Counted from the first letter of the stretch, positions 36,405-46,609 are shown. The stretch is 64,000 bases of DNA from CAVZMI01 sp050011775 (GCA_050011775.1 JBEKIL010000010.1:62001-126000), one strand, 5' to 3'. Numbers and translations: made by a program. The notes: generated by a model not told the origin, from the letters alone.

Positions 36405-37781
36405 TCATAAACCATACTCATTTAAGAATAGCTTCGTTTGATCTAAAGTGGGTAGAACCAGCTCCACGAAATCCGATTCATTAACAGGTATCATTTCAAT
36501 ATCCTGTAGGATGATATTGAACCATTCGTCTTCCTTAGGATCGCGGATCACCCGGCCCGTATTTATTGCCTCCGCAACGAGTGCCAATGCTTTGAGGCAA
36601 CCCCGCTTCGTTGCGTCGATATAGTTTTCTCCTTTGACAATTTCTTTCGAGATTTCTATAACATTATCGGGCGAAAGCACAAATGCCTGCGGATCGAAAT
36701 AGACATCCGAATTGATAAAGAGTTTTTGGAGTTGAAGTATCTCGCCCTTTCCACATATAACTGCCTGGTTCATAAGCCTTGTGTCATATTCAAGTTGTTC
36801 AAGGTATACTGTAGGCGCCATCCCTGAGAGCAATTTAATATTTTGAACCGTCTCGTTGCTCCATAGATCAGCACAGGCTGCGGCGATATTCCCCAGGGGA
36901 CTGAAATGAGCACAGGCGGAAGTTTTTCCTTCCATTGAAATCGGAATGCCTGTAATCGCCTTCAGGTACGGTCCTTCGTATGCGCAGTCCTTATTCGGAC
37001 CTCGCGCTCCTTTCTCGACTGCCACCAGCGTCCGTACGACAGTGGCTACCCTTGCGATCGCAGCAAAAATCTTAGGGATATATTTTCTCTCGGCCAGTAC
37101 CATAGCCGTATTGCCGAATGCACATGCCGTATCACCTCCGGCGATTTTCCCCGTACGGGAAGCAATCTCTACTATTTTTCCCCAGAGCATCTGCATGTCG
37201 CGCACCCCCAATACCGACTGGCTGAATATAAATTGTTTCATATCACACATCATAAGCGCGTCATCGGAAATTTCTTTTCCTCCGGTCGATTCGATCGACA
37301 ACATATCTCCTCCGGCCCGGGCTCCTCTCTCGAATAACTCCAGCATTGGTTGCAGCAGATGGGATGTCCTCTGCCTGGGCGGCCTTTCAAACTCACGCAG
37401 ATCGTTTGGAGTCAATCTGATTTCGCTTTTCAAACCATGCTGCACATAATAATTTTCACAGATTTCATTCATGACTTTTACCAGTTCAACACCTATATCG
37501 GGCGTTTGCGTCATTTCGGTCAGGGTCTCGAACTCGAGTATTACTCCTCTCGAATGAAGATGCACGGCATGCTCGAGCGCATCCGTAACTATCTGGCGAT
37601 AGTGGCCTTTCACCTCTGATAAGGTTTCATTATTTATTTGCATCGGGGGTAAAGTAAAATTCAATTCGGGATATACAAATCCGCCTCCGATGACCAATCC
37701 CCGTGGAGTTGTAACAGGATGCGGAGCATACCCAAAAATCAGGTCCTCCGCTTTTTCGATTGTTAGTTTACGATACATCAT
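36405..37781 (-). CDS. mtaB: MtaB-type methyltransferase (methanol:corrinoid methyltransferase family)
   Basis: Cytoplasmic zinc enzyme of 458 residues (Methanosarcina MtaB is about 461). MtaB cleaves the C-O bond of methanol and passes the methyl to Co(I) of a corrinoid protein. The characteristic segment GIPISMEGKTSACAH is followed by LWSNETVQ. From family knowledge the zinc ligands are Glu164, Cys220 and a Cys near 269; here the matching residues are E164 (LSIESTGGKE), C220 (GDTACAF) and C266 (NKDCAYEG), so the centre looks intact. It is the last gene of the long run that begins with GH8 and GH115, 69 bases after the BNR-protein gene. Its probable partner corrinoid protein is at 49324. Natural substrate: methanol by homology; a methyl ether such as 4-O-methylglucuronate is a hypothesis from context. 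Confidence 0.9.
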   Translation of the reverse strand: MMYRKLTIEKAEDLIFGYAPHPVTTPRGLVIGGGFVYPELNFTLPPMQINNETLSEVKGHYRQIVTDALEHAVHLHSRGVILEFETLTEMTQTPDIGVELVKVMNEICENYYVQHGLKSEIRLTPNDLREFERPPRQRTSHLLQPMLELFERGARAGGDMLSIESTGGKEISDDALMMCDMKQFIFSQSVLGVRDMQMLWGKIVEIASRTGKIAGGDTACAFGNTAMVLAERKYIPKIFAAIARVATVVRTLVAVEKGARGPNKDCAYEGPYLKAITGIPISMEGKTSACAHFSPLGNIAAACADLWSNETVQNIKLLSGMAPTVYLEQLEYDTRLMNQAVICGKGEILQLQKLFINSDVYFDPQAFVLSPDNVIEISKEIVKGENYIDATKRGCLKALALVAEAINTGRVIRDPKEDEWFNIILQDIEMIPVNESDFVELVLPTLDQTKLFLNEYGL

Positions 37782-37850
37782 ATTTTATTATCTATCAATT
37801 AATATTTATCCGTTAAAACGTTCCCATTTTGTTGGAAAACGCGATCCGGT

Positions 37851-40748
37851 TTATTTCATGAGCAACATTTTATTCACCTTGCTGTATTTGAGTTTCCCGG
37901 CCTCGTCATTCGCAGTAAACTTCGCAAAGTAGATACCGCCTGACATCGATGATGCATTCCATATTGCCGTATAATATCCGGCTTCGATATTCCCATTTAC
38001 CAGAGCGGCGACTTCTCTCCCAAGGATGTCGTACACAACCAGCGATGCGTGAGAAACAACCGGAACAGCGAATCTGATCTCAGTCGAGGGATTAAACGGA
38101 TTGGGATAATTTTGATTGAGCACATACTCGGTCGGGATTTGTGTTTTATCATGTTCAACCGCAACCACAGCGCTCCCCTTCCCGCTGACGGAAAGCGTAT
38201 CCGGCGAACCCAATGCATTATGCGTAAAAATGATGAGGCCGGATTGACTCGACGTATCCTGAGGTGTAAACGTTACTATAAGATAAGTACTTCCCAACGG
38301 GGCAAGTATCATCGTTGCAGGCGCAAAAGTGAAACGCGTATTGGTTGATGAGATTGCCGTTACTTTTAGTGTATCGGTGCCAGGGTTGGAAACAAGGACA
38401 CTGTCTTTCTTTGTAGAACCAATTGATACTGTAGTGAAATTTATTGCAGTTCCCGAAAGAGAGAACACTGGTACAGGCACAGCGCTTCCCTTTCCGTTGA
38501 CAGCGAGTGTATCCGGTGAACCCACTGCGTTATGTATAAAAATGATAGAGCCGGATTGGGTCAAGGTATCCTGAGGTGCAAACGTTACTATCATATAGGC
38601 ACTTCCCAAGGGTGCAAGTGTCATTGTCGCAGGCGCAAAAGTGAAGCGCGCATTGGTTGATGAGATTGCCGTGATCCGCAGTGTATCGTTTCCAGGATTG
38701 GAAACAAGCACACTATCTTTCTTTATAGAGTCATTTCGTATCGTTCCGAAATTGATTTCAGGTGCCGACAGAGTGAACACTGGTGCAGTACTGGAACCAT
38801 TCACGATGGCATAACTAACACCGTCATACCAAGTGCGGACGCTTCCTGTGGGAGGAATTAGTGTGCCTGTTCTGATCGTGTCATCGTCGACGAAAACATC
38901 AAAGGTGTTGTTTGCCAATACCTGGACGCGTCCGACATACGCCTGATAGAGGAATGTATTGTCGCTGCCGGAGAGATCGAGCGTGCTTTCATGGTCGCCA
39001 TTTTCAACTTCCTTACACGCCATCTGCCGGAATATTTGCATATGACTGGTATCGAGTCCTGCCTTGATCCGCCAGTCTGTACTCTTAGTAGGATTTCCCC
39101 AGAAGTTGACCCACATATCATAAACCCCCGTGACCGGTATTGTAACCTGCGTCTTGAGCATAGGTGCATTTTCACGGTTAACCTCTGACGATGTGAAAAC
39201 AGAACCGCCGTTGCCGCGACCCGTTCGTTGATGCCATTGGTTGTCCGCTGGTCCTGCACTCGTATCAGGTCCGGTGGTTGTCAATGGTGCACCCGTGGCA
39301 AGAATTGTGTTTGCGGTTGTGGCGTCTACATAGGTCATTTTACTCAACGTTTCCGTAGGCCGATCCAGAATGCCGACAATTGCTGCATTATAACTTTGAG
39401 CGGCGGTATACGTTCCCCTCCACCAGAGTAAGGCGGTATTGTTTGCGTCCCACGCAGGGACGATCGGCCGAAGGTTATCGCGGACAGATTTCTGCGTAAC
39501 CGGTGTCCATGTCCACGTTGCTCCATGATCAGAAGTGACTCCTTTATATATTTCATGAACGATCAGGTCAGAATCATTTCGGGGATCGTAGGGTGTTGAT
39601 ATATAGATGGTATTCGGGTCATTAGGGCACAACGCTCCCAAACCTGTATAATCCTGCTCACTGGAATAAAGTTTTTTGCCGGCTTTGCCCAGATATGTAT
39701 AAGTCCAGCTCTGGCCATCATAGCGGCAATAAAGATAACAATGGTCCGGATCCTGCGAAGGACTACTTGGATTATCATTCACGCGTGCTTTGATGAGAGC
39801 TGCAATCGTACTGTCGGCATATCTCTGGACATCGATATTCCAGCAACGTGTCATAGTCATACCGTTGACCACGGTACCGGTAATAAAAACCGGCGTATAA
39901 CTCTGAGGTGTTGTGGGAACTTTGTCAAAAATTGTACTGTCGACGAGTGTTCCATCTGATTTGAATGTCTGGCCATTTTTGATGTAGCCATGATAAATGC
40001 TTGTGTTATAGTCGCGTGGATGATATTCGGTACAAGTAAAATCAATACGATCGACGCTGTTATCGCAATATTTAAAGTATCCATTGACATATCCGATGTT
40101 CGCATTATTCGTGAGGAATCCACCATACGACCATGTATCTCCCAGATTACTTGAAATCATGAGATTCTGGCCGCCATGACCGTTTCCTCTGGCGAGGTTG
40201 TATGTGCGATTCTCCGAAGGGAGGTAATGGATATTGGAATACGTTGTGGCAAAATCGGTGCCTCCCGGTTGAGTGCTCCAATCGAACACCTGTTCTGTAC
40301 TCCAAATATTTCCATCAAATATGCGGTAGAAAGTGAGATTATTATTGTTATGTCCGGTATACATTGCTAAATATTTCCCATCCGGCCGGACAAGAAATGC
40401 GGGTACATTGTGATCGTCACAATAAAAAACGCTCCCACCACCTTCTTTCAAGATATATCGCTGGATTAATCCGGTTTGAAGATCAAACATTACCGCGTCA
40501 ATATTCCCCTCGCGCAGTGATCCGCCTACACCCGATCGGCTTGCGTCGGAACCGAGAATTATCTTATCGCCCGCGATATCGACAACTGCCCGCTCATCCT
40601 GATACCAGCACCAGGCGCCGTTGTCATTGAATTGAATTAAATTGCCCTTCACCAGATCCCGCGCATTCTGGCCAAGAGCACTCATTACAAATAAAACGGT
40701 CATGATAACTACACTAGTTAATAATCTATAACGATTTATCTGCGTCAC
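37851..40748 (-). CDS. T9SS-secreted BNR-repeat protein with two Hydin/ASH-like repeats
   Basis: Secreted protein of about 965 residues. I chose the GTG at 40748, six bases after AAGGGGAG; it yields the signal peptide VTQINRYRLLTSVVIMTVLFVMSALGQ. Residues about 35-460 resemble the BNR_4 propeller family (GAWCWYQDERAVVD, YLAMYTGHNNNNLTFYRIF, CDNSVDRIDFTCTEYH, DHCYLYCRYDGQSW). That family includes glycoside hydrolases and polysaccharide lyases on acidic or rhamnose-containing glycans. A beta-sandwich segment follows, then two nearly identical 104-residue ASH/Hydin-like repeats (FGTIRNDSIKKDSVLVSNPG). The end is a T9SS domain (NYPNPFNPSTEIRFAVP). The repeats arose from a 312-bp tandem duplication. 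Catalytic residues were not identified. Confidence 0.8.
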   Translation of the reverse strand: MTQINRYRLLTSVVIMTVLFVMSALGQNARDLVKGNLIQFNDNGAWCWYQDERAVVDIAGDKIILGSDASRSGVGGSLREGNIDAVMFDLQTGLIQRYILKEGGGSVFYCDDHNVPAFLVRPDGKYLAMYTGHNNNNLTFYRIFDGNIWSTEQVFDWSTQPGGTDFATTYSNIHYLPSENRTYNLARGNGHGGQNLMISSNLGDTWSYGGFLTNNANIGYVNGYFKYCDNSVDRIDFTCTEYHPRDYNTSIYHGYIKNGQTFKSDGTLVDSTIFDKVPTTPQSYTPVFITGTVVNGMTMTRCWNIDVQRYADSTIAALIKARVNDNPSSPSQDPDHCYLYCRYDGQSWTYTYLGKAGKKLYSSEQDYTGLGALCPNDPNTIYISTPYDPRNDSDLIVHEIYKGVTSDHGATWTWTPVTQKSVRDNLRPIVPAWDANNTALLWWRGTYTAAQSYNAAIVGILDRPTETLSKMTYVDATTANTILATGAPLTTTGPDTSAGPADNQWHQRTGRGNGGSVFTSSEVNRENAPMLKTQVTIPVTGVYDMWVNFWGNPTKSTDWRIKAGLDTSHMQIFRQMACKEVENGDHESTLDLSGSDNTFLYQAYVGRVQVLANNTFDVFVDDDTIRTGTLIPPTGSVRTWYDGVSYAIVNGSSTAPVFTLSAPEINFGTIRNDSIKKDSVLVSNPGNDTLRITAISSTNARFTFAPATMTLAPLGSAYMIVTFAPQDTLTQSGSIIFIHNAVGSPDTLAVNGKGSAVPVPVFSLSGTAINFTTVSIGSTKKDSVLVSNPGTDTLKVTAISSTNTRFTFAPATMILAPLGSTYLIVTFTPQDTSSQSGLIIFTHNALGSPDTLSVSGKGSAVVAVEHDKTQIPTEYVLNQNYPNPFNPSTEIRFAVPVVSHASLVVYDILGREVAALVNGNIEAGYYTAIWNASSMSGGIYFAKFTANDEAGKLKYSKVNKMLLMK
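38170..38790. repeat. Tandem 312-bp duplication inside the BNR-protein gene
   Basis: Two adjacent copies of a 312-bp unit encode the ASH-like repeats. Aligned landmarks are GCGCTCCCC at 38170 against GCGCTTCCC at 38482, and GGTTGATGAGATTGCCGT at 38343 against 38655. Long stretches are identical, so the duplication is fairly recent or kept by gene conversion. Confidence 0.75.
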
Positions 40749-40834
40749 GTTTATCTCCCCTTCTCTTGTCAGGTTGTTCTCCCCCAACAGAAATTTTATT
40801 TTTCCCTGGCAGAACTTCTCTTTTATTTTTATTG

Positions 40835-43357
40835 TCAATCCCCAGTACTGTTCAATAATTCGTTTGCTGCATTTACCAGATAAATATAAATTGATCCCAT
40901 ACTGATTACATATTCATTCTCTCCCCACAGGAAGGGCCAGTCTTCTTTATTTTCAGGATAATCCGGTTTAAGAATAAGGACTCCCGGGACTATACCGCCG
41001 GCAATGAATGAATAATCGGCACGGTTGTTCCCGTAGGCGATTCTCTTCGATTGAGTTCCTACAGCCGAGACGAACGAAATGTCGGAACCCGGGTGGCATC
41101 CAAAAATATAGTTCAAGCCATTGAAAACATATTCCTTTCCAATAATCTGGGGAAAAGATTTATGCAAAAAATAATTCGTCAATGAAAATCCCATAACTGC
41201 TCCTACTCCCCCCCAGTTACCGGTGGTAATAGGGACACCGAAAGGATTCTGTTCCTTCAACTTATCAAAGGTATATTTATAGTCCCTGACAAGATCTTCA
41301 ATTTCTTTTGAATACGCCTCATCCATATAAGGTATGGCGCGAACAACCATCCCGGCAATGAAACCGAATCTATTTTCAATTTTTGGCAGCAGCTCGTTTA
41401 TTCTATATGCGTACCTCGTTTCTTTCGTGCATAGTAAAAGTTCAACACTCGCCTGCATTTCCTCTATCTCCAACGAACCTCCGGCGGTGTTCCCGTGATA
41501 AAAAATATTCGGCTCATGGCTGTGTTCTTCGTCCCACGCTTTTCTTGCGGTTGCCAGACATTCATCAGCCAGCGTGTCATTGTATCCATGAAGTGCGCGA
41601 CTCGCCGCGGCGAGTGCAGCAATTGAACCATAATTCAACGGAGTTGATTTACTGGTAAATGCCCATCGATCATCGAACGTGCCGCTTGTGAATCCATCAG
41701 TCTCGAGCGGTTTCAGCTTGGAATTGTACACAAGATTGTCCGTAATTGATGCTGCATCACCCAGGTGCGTATATTGTGAGAGATTGGACACTATGATGCC
41801 CGGAATTGCGTGACCGACAGCCCGATGTTGAGCTATAAGAGCAAGCGTGCCATGCTCTATCTGTTGAAGAAGGTCGGGAATTCCATCGGGACGATGTATT
41901 TCCACATAGCGTTTTTGCTGGTCTATTGTTGTTTCATCCCGGCGTAAACCGAAGGTCTCCCACACGTGGACCAGATTTAATACTGTATAATATTGAGTCT
42001 GAGTCCGGATATCGTGATCGCCGGCATCATACCAGCCTCCGATATTTAGACCGGGAATATGCTCGCCCGGTTTATACGGCGTATCCGTTGTCGGACCCTG
42101 CGCGTACAGATCGAAATGATCATGATTCACCGGAGCCTGCAATGCATCATCAAGATGAGACGCGCCATGCCAGATCCGATACGCTTCCCTGACTCTCATA
42201 TGATCCATCTGAACCGGGAAAAAAACATCGAGAGTCGGGTGCCATGCATTTTTATAAATATCGGCTGCTATTCTGAATGGCTTTGTTCGAACTGAATTAT
42301 ATTCAATGACGTACAGGCCGCTCTCTTTTACGGACGAGAAATCAAAGGTAGAATAATTGTACCGGAGATACCCGCCCCAGGTTTTTAGATCGCCCTTAAA
42401 TATTTCGACGAATTCTCCATCCTCACGTACCTGAAGCAAGCGCGCCGACTGGAGTGAAGTATCGTTTTTATCTAATTCAATCACCGCAATTTTTATTTGA
42501 TCGGGATGATATCCGATCTGTGAATGCGCAATCACCGGCGGCCGCGTCCAGCCCGGAATTGTACCGGCTTCGAGAAACCATTCGATTACTTTACCTGATT
42601 TTCCGGAAGGAAGAAGGCTGCGAATCACAAACCAGCCGTTCTGTGCCATGTTGCGGCCATCATATAGAAGAAGCTCGCTGTCTTTGGTTTTGATGGTAAT
42701 TCGTCGAGCCGGATCTTCCGGGGCAAGTATAAAAGATTTCCCCGATGCGATCGGCAGGGGTTCAACCTTACTCGACCCCTTTACTTCCATGGGTCCAGTA
42801 GGATATAATGGGAAAATGCCGCTTTTACCATCCACCAGATATGTTTTTTCAAAATACGCGGAAGGAAGAAATTCAAAATTGAACCCGGCACAGCCTTCAA
42901 GTTCTTTAGGTATCGGTTTTTCAAGATTAACACTTAGAAGAATGCCTCCGTCATGTGCCTGGGCTTTGATCATGTATGCAAAGGCATATGCAGGATATTG
43001 TAAAAAAACTTCAATACTACTATCTTTTTTATTCACTCTGCGTTCTACGAGTCGCGGAATGGAATCCCATTGTGCGGGTGTAGGACTGAGTCTCACATCG
43101 CCGTTAGTTGCTGTACGCACCCCATGATGGATAATTTCAACTCCGCTCATTTTTGCATCGCCGAAATTGCTGTCGTACCAGTTATTGAAAACCAGTACAT
43201 CGAGCCCACGTGTCTCAAAATATCCGAGATTATTTAACTTCAGATCAACGACGGGAATTTGAGCTTGACAGAATCCAATGAAAAGAAAATTAGATATTAA
43301 AAGGAGAATCGATTTCCCTGCCTTTAAAAACAATAGATGCCTTTGAGTAAATATCAT
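40835..43357 (-). CDS. GH9 family glycoside hydrolase
   Basis: Exported enzyme of about 840 residues. The signal region is KSILLLISNFLFIGFCQA. Residues about 35-270 form an extra beta-rich N-terminal domain not usual in GH9 cellulases. Then comes an Ig-like CelD_N domain (QIGYHPDQIKIAVIEL ... SGLYVIEYNSVRTKPFRIA). The (alpha/alpha)6 catalytic domain has GGWYDAGDHD, whose two Asp include the base, and the acid Glu in WGENEYVIS about 30 residues from the end. GH9 enzymes are inverting endo- or exo-beta-1,4-glucanases; some act as glucosidases or glucosaminidases. I prefer the ATG at 43357 over the TTG at 43366. The gene follows GH105 by 53 bases in the same run. With no T9SS tail it is probably periplasmic, acting on imported oligosaccharides. 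Confidence 0.87.
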   Translation of the reverse strand: MIFTQRHLLFLKAGKSILLLISNFLFIGFCQAQIPVVDLKLNNLGYFETRGLDVLVFNNWYDSNFGDAKMSGVEIIHHGVRTATNGDVRLSPTPAQWDSIPRLVERRVNKKDSSIEVFLQYPAYAFAYMIKAQAHDGGILLSVNLEKPIPKELEGCAGFNFEFLPSAYFEKTYLVDGKSGIFPLYPTGPMEVKGSSKVEPLPIASGKSFILAPEDPARRITIKTKDSELLLYDGRNMAQNGWFVIRSLLPSGKSGKVIEWFLEAGTIPGWTRPPVIAHSQIGYHPDQIKIAVIELDKNDTSLQSARLLQVREDGEFVEIFKGDLKTWGGYLRYNYSTFDFSSVKESGLYVIEYNSVRTKPFRIAADIYKNAWHPTLDVFFPVQMDHMRVREAYRIWHGASHLDDALQAPVNHDHFDLYAQGPTTDTPYKPGEHIPGLNIGGWYDAGDHDIRTQTQYYTVLNLVHVWETFGLRRDETTIDQQKRYVEIHRPDGIPDLLQQIEHGTLALIAQHRAVGHAIPGIIVSNLSQYTHLGDAASITDNLVYNSKLKPLETDGFTSGTFDDRWAFTSKSTPLNYGSIAALAAASRALHGYNDTLADECLATARKAWDEEHSHEPNIFYHGNTAGGSLEIEEMQASVELLLCTKETRYAYRINELLPKIENRFGFIAGMVVRAIPYMDEAYSKEIEDLVRDYKYTFDKLKEQNPFGVPITTGNWGGVGAVMGFSLTNYFLHKSFPQIIGKEYVFNGLNYIFGCHPGSDISFVSAVGTQSKRIAYGNNRADYSFIAGGIVPGVLILKPDYPENKEDWPFLWGENEYVISMGSIYIYLVNAANELLNSTGD

Positions 43358-43410
43358 AATATCCAAAAGTGACTAATAAAGATATACATCTGTAATATCC
43401 GCTGAACGAT

Positions 43411-44649
43411 TTACTTTTGCAGTTGCAGCACCTCTGTACCGGCCAGCAATATCGCGCCAATACCATGGACATCATTGAGCGGCGTCGGTCGTTGATAGTA
43501 AAATTGCAGATCCTCACTGACTCCGGTTCCGGTGCAAATACCTCCGATCTGTCCGTCCGGATGTATCTTCGAAATCACTCCCTGCCATCCCTGCAGAGCG
43601 ACCGAAATAAAACTCGCATCGATATACCCTTTATTGACGGCTCGTGCCGTCACATACGTGAACATCGCACTACAGGATGTTTCCAAAAATGAATCCGGTT
43701 TGTCGAGCAGTTGATGCCACAGGCCTTCGCTGCTTTGATACCGTGCGATCCCTTTGATGTGTCGTTGAAGAAGGAGGAGCAATGTATCACGCTGAGGATG
43801 ATTGTTCGGCAATCGATCGAGTAAATCGATTTGTGCCAACAGTGCCCACCCATTCGCACGCCCCCAGTAGGCAATACCCGGACGCTGGAGATCTGAATAC
43901 CAGCAATGATGCATGAGTCCAAGCTCCCCGTCAAAAAGGTATTTATGGAGGTTGATAACCTGCCGGGCTGCATCGTCGAAATAGCGGCTTTCACCTGTCA
44001 ATTCACCCATACGGGTCAGGAACGAGAGTCCCATGTACAGATCATCCGCCCAGAGTGTCCATTTTCGCGGGAACGACCGTACAAGAGTACCATCCTCCAT
44101 TCGATTTTGTGTTACTGATATATGTTCGGCAACCTGATCGATATATGCGCGATAGCGATCCTGCGGATCACGGCGGTACACTTCAATGACACTTGCACCC
44201 ATAGCACCGCAGTCGTCCAATTCTTCCATAATGAACCGCTGCCCGAAAGGACAGTTCCACTTCCCTTCGCCTTTATACTTTTTTTCAAAATATTTGTAGT
44301 GATCGAAGCTAAAAGCGATATTCCTGTACGAAAATTCGGCGTATGCCGGCTCCCGAAGTACATCGGCCAGTCTGATCATCGCGATATTCAGAACGCCGTT
44401 CCAGTACCGCCAATCGTTATAGGGACTTTCCAGCCCTATCTGAATATCCGGCGATGCATCTTCGGGAGTGCTATATCGCTGTCCGCTCTTCTGATCTACA
44501 AACAGGAATGTCGCGTCCCTGAGGATCATCGAGGCAATGGTTCGGAGCCTTTCCTCGGTAGCTGACGAATCCTGTGTCATCACAGGCATGCCGCATGAAG
44601 AAAATACCGGAACTATGAGAAGGAGAACAGAGTATAAGATTCTATCCAT
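43411..44649 (-). CDS. GH88/GH105 unsaturated uronyl hydrolase-like lipoprotein
   Basis: Predicted exported protein of 412 residues; VFSSCG near residue 19 may be a lipobox. The (alpha/alpha)6 barrel matches GH88/GH105 (WTLWADDLYMGLSFLTRMGELTG, GLMHHCWYSDLQRPGIAYWGRANGW, EGLWHQLLDKPDSFLETSCSAM). Such enzymes remove 4,5-unsaturated uronic acids left by polysaccharide lyases, usually from pectin (rhamnogalacturonan) or other uronate glycans. The catalytic Asp is probably one of the pair in LWADDLYMG. Its ATG shares one base with the GH97 stop (TAATG), so translation is probably coupled. It suggests the operon also handles pectin-like side material, or acts on unsubstituted relatives. Confidence 0.85.
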   Translation of the reverse strand: MDRILYSVLLLIVPVFSSCGMPVMTQDSSATEERLRTIASMILRDATFLFVDQKSGQRYSTPEDASPDIQIGLESPYNDWRYWNGVLNIAMIRLADVLREPAYAEFSYRNIAFSFDHYKYFEKKYKGEGKWNCPFGQRFIMEELDDCGAMGASVIEVYRRDPQDRYRAYIDQVAEHISVTQNRMEDGTLVRSFPRKWTLWADDLYMGLSFLTRMGELTGESRYFDDAARQVINLHKYLFDGELGLMHHCWYSDLQRPGIAYWGRANGWALLAQIDLLDRLPNNHPQRDTLLLLLQRHIKGIARYQSSEGLWHQLLDKPDSFLETSCSAMFTYVTARAVNKGYIDASFISVALQGWQGVISKIHPDGQIGGICTGTGVSEDLQFYYQRPTPLNDVHGIGAILLAGTEVLQLQK

Positions 44650-46601
44650 TATTTTCCTGAAATACGGAAGACAAAACCATCATTCGGTCTCAGGGTAATT
44701 ATCAGCGGTTGCGATAAATCGATATTATCATTCCTTATTTCAAAAGAACGATCATTTTTACCGCCGGTTATAAGCAGACTTGCCCCGGGATCTTTAATAA
44801 AACCAATATTCATCTCCAGTTTTTTTTCAATAGATTCGCCATTGATGCCGGCTATATACCAGACATTTTCTTTCCTCCGGGCGATAACTACGTATTTACC
44901 GGGGTACCCATCGATGAATTTTGACTCGTCCCATGCTACCGGAACATCTTTCAAAATCTGTCGTATTTCAGCCGGTACTTTAGCTATTCCTTCAGGCACT
45001 TCGGCAAAGTGCTGAACACCCGAAAAGAAAAGTACGGATAGAGCCAGCTCGAAACCATTTGTGGTTCTCCTACGAATGTTTGGCACCTCACTAAAACACA
45101 CAGGAGTGAAATCCATCGGATCAAAAAGATTGCGTGTAAACGGAATTACCGTGCAATGACCGGCTTCCCTGTCGGCATTAAGCTGCTCAAAGGTCACATA
45201 CTCAAATCCCCTGATCGCCTCCATCGAGACAAGATTTGGATAGGTGCGCTGCCATCCTCGTGGTATGGTAGAACCATGGCAATTTACCATGAGTCCGTTT
45301 CGGGCTGCATCTTCGATAATATCCTGATAATAGACCATCATCGACTGGCCATCGGCACCAAAAAAATCGACCTTTATTCCTTTTACTCCAAGTCCTCTTA
45401 ATTTTTTAAATTCGGCATCACGAAGTTCTTTCGTAAGCAATTTATCGCGCGGTGTATATGGTGTGGTGTTCCAACTGCCGGCCGAATTGTACCAGGCAGT
45501 AATACCAACGCCCTTCGATGCTGCATAATTACAGAGTTCACCGAGTTTTTCATATCCGATTTTCCGGTCCCAGTCGGCATCAACCAGACAATACTCCCAT
45601 CCCATCTCGGCGGCATAATCAACAAATCTTTTTTGCACATGAAAAACAGTCGAATCATCCTTAAATAATACCCAGCTCCAAGATGATCTGCCGGGCTTTA
45701 CAAATGAAATATCCGAGAGTACAGATGGTTTCGCAAGATCTGTGCCCAGAGTGGATTCTACCAGAGTCCCGAGATTGTTGGCGAGTGTAATGATTCGCCA
45801 CGGCGTATACCAGGGCATTTTCGATTCGGGGTTAAGGGAACCTCCCGGAAAGACTTCAGCTTTTTGTGGAAATCCGATCCTAAAACCGGTGCTATCGTGA
45901 ATTAACCTGCATGCGCAATAATTGCGATCCGGTGCGGTTTCAGCCAGCGCAATCCAGTAATTTCCCGATTTAAATAATGCAGGAAATACCCATCCGGCTT
46001 CGTTATCGGGTAACTTCATGATATTAATATCATAAAAATAATACTCCTCATAACAGGGATTAACTGAATTCCATCCCGACTTTGCTGCCGACATCGGTTG
46101 AATCCATGCATGTGTGTTGTCGTCAAAACTGAAGCGTGTGAGCTCGTCGCTTATCCTTTTAATTTCACCGTTTTTCCCCGGGAAATAGTACCGGAAAGCA
46201 ACGCCATCATTTGAAACCTGAAAAATAATATCAAATTCTTCATCTTCCCTGTTCTTAAAATGGAAGACTTTTCTGTTTCCCCGATATGTACAATTAATTT
46301 TTTTCCCCGACAGGAGAGTGTATTGATCTTCAATTTCCTCTGTCGATGAAACCGATACCAAGCGGAGGTTTTTTGAAAAATCACCATCGTCCCTGATCAG
46401 ACCCAGACGATTATTTTTCATAACGGGGTTTTCTGAAAACAAAACGTTGAATTCAGGTGTCCCCCGATCGTTCAAATTCAGCTCAACGCTGACAAAGCCA
46501 TTAGGACTATCAATACGATTTTCTTTACTGTAACAGCAAGCGACATTTATTAAAATCAGCAATCCGACTACAAAAGCTCTATTCAATATTTGTGATTTCA
46601 T
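44649..46601 (-). CDS. GH97 glycoside hydrolase, retaining alpha-galactosidase type
   Basis: Exported calcium-type GH97 enzyme of 650 residues with an N-terminal signal (FVVGLLILINVACC). It has the family layout: N-terminal beta-sandwich (SPNGFVSVELNLNDRGTPEFNVLF), TIM barrel, and C-terminal beta domain. The barrel has GVKGIKVDFFGADGQ, placing an Asp at 412 where the retaining alpha-galactosidase branch has its nucleophile (the inverting SusB-type uses Glu bases instead). VSMEAIRGFEY near 460 would hold the acid/base. It starts nine bases after the URO-D methyltransferase stop and overlaps GH105 by one base. An alpha-galactosidase could remove galactose from hemicellulose side chains. Confidence is high for the family and moderate for the substrate. 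Confidence 0.88.
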   Translation of the reverse strand: MKSQILNRAFVVGLLILINVACCYSKENRIDSPNGFVSVELNLNDRGTPEFNVLFSENPVMKNNRLGLIRDDGDFSKNLRLVSVSSTEEIEDQYTLLSGKKINCTYRGNRKVFHFKNREDEEFDIIFQVSNDGVAFRYYFPGKNGEIKRISDELTRFSFDDNTHAWIQPMSAAKSGWNSVNPCYEEYYFYDINIMKLPDNEAGWVFPALFKSGNYWIALAETAPDRNYCACRLIHDSTGFRIGFPQKAEVFPGGSLNPESKMPWYTPWRIITLANNLGTLVESTLGTDLAKPSVLSDISFVKPGRSSWSWVLFKDDSTVFHVQKRFVDYAAEMGWEYCLVDADWDRKIGYEKLGELCNYAASKGVGITAWYNSAGSWNTTPYTPRDKLLTKELRDAEFKKLRGLGVKGIKVDFFGADGQSMMVYYQDIIEDAARNGLMVNCHGSTIPRGWQRTYPNLVSMEAIRGFEYVTFEQLNADREAGHCTVIPFTRNLFDPMDFTPVCFSEVPNIRRRTTNGFELALSVLFFSGVQHFAEVPEGIAKVPAEIRQILKDVPVAWDESKFIDGYPGKYVVIARRKENVWYIAGINGESIEKKLEMNIGFIKDPGASLLITGGKNDRSFEIRNDNIDLSQPLIITLRPNDGFVFRISGK

Positions 46602-46609
46602 ATGCCCGA

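Noticed and set aside
36405..37781. MtaB-type gene as evidence for methanogenesis
   Set aside because: No mcr, coenzyme M or archaeal features; the setting is a bacterial polysaccharide operon with homocysteine as likely acceptor.
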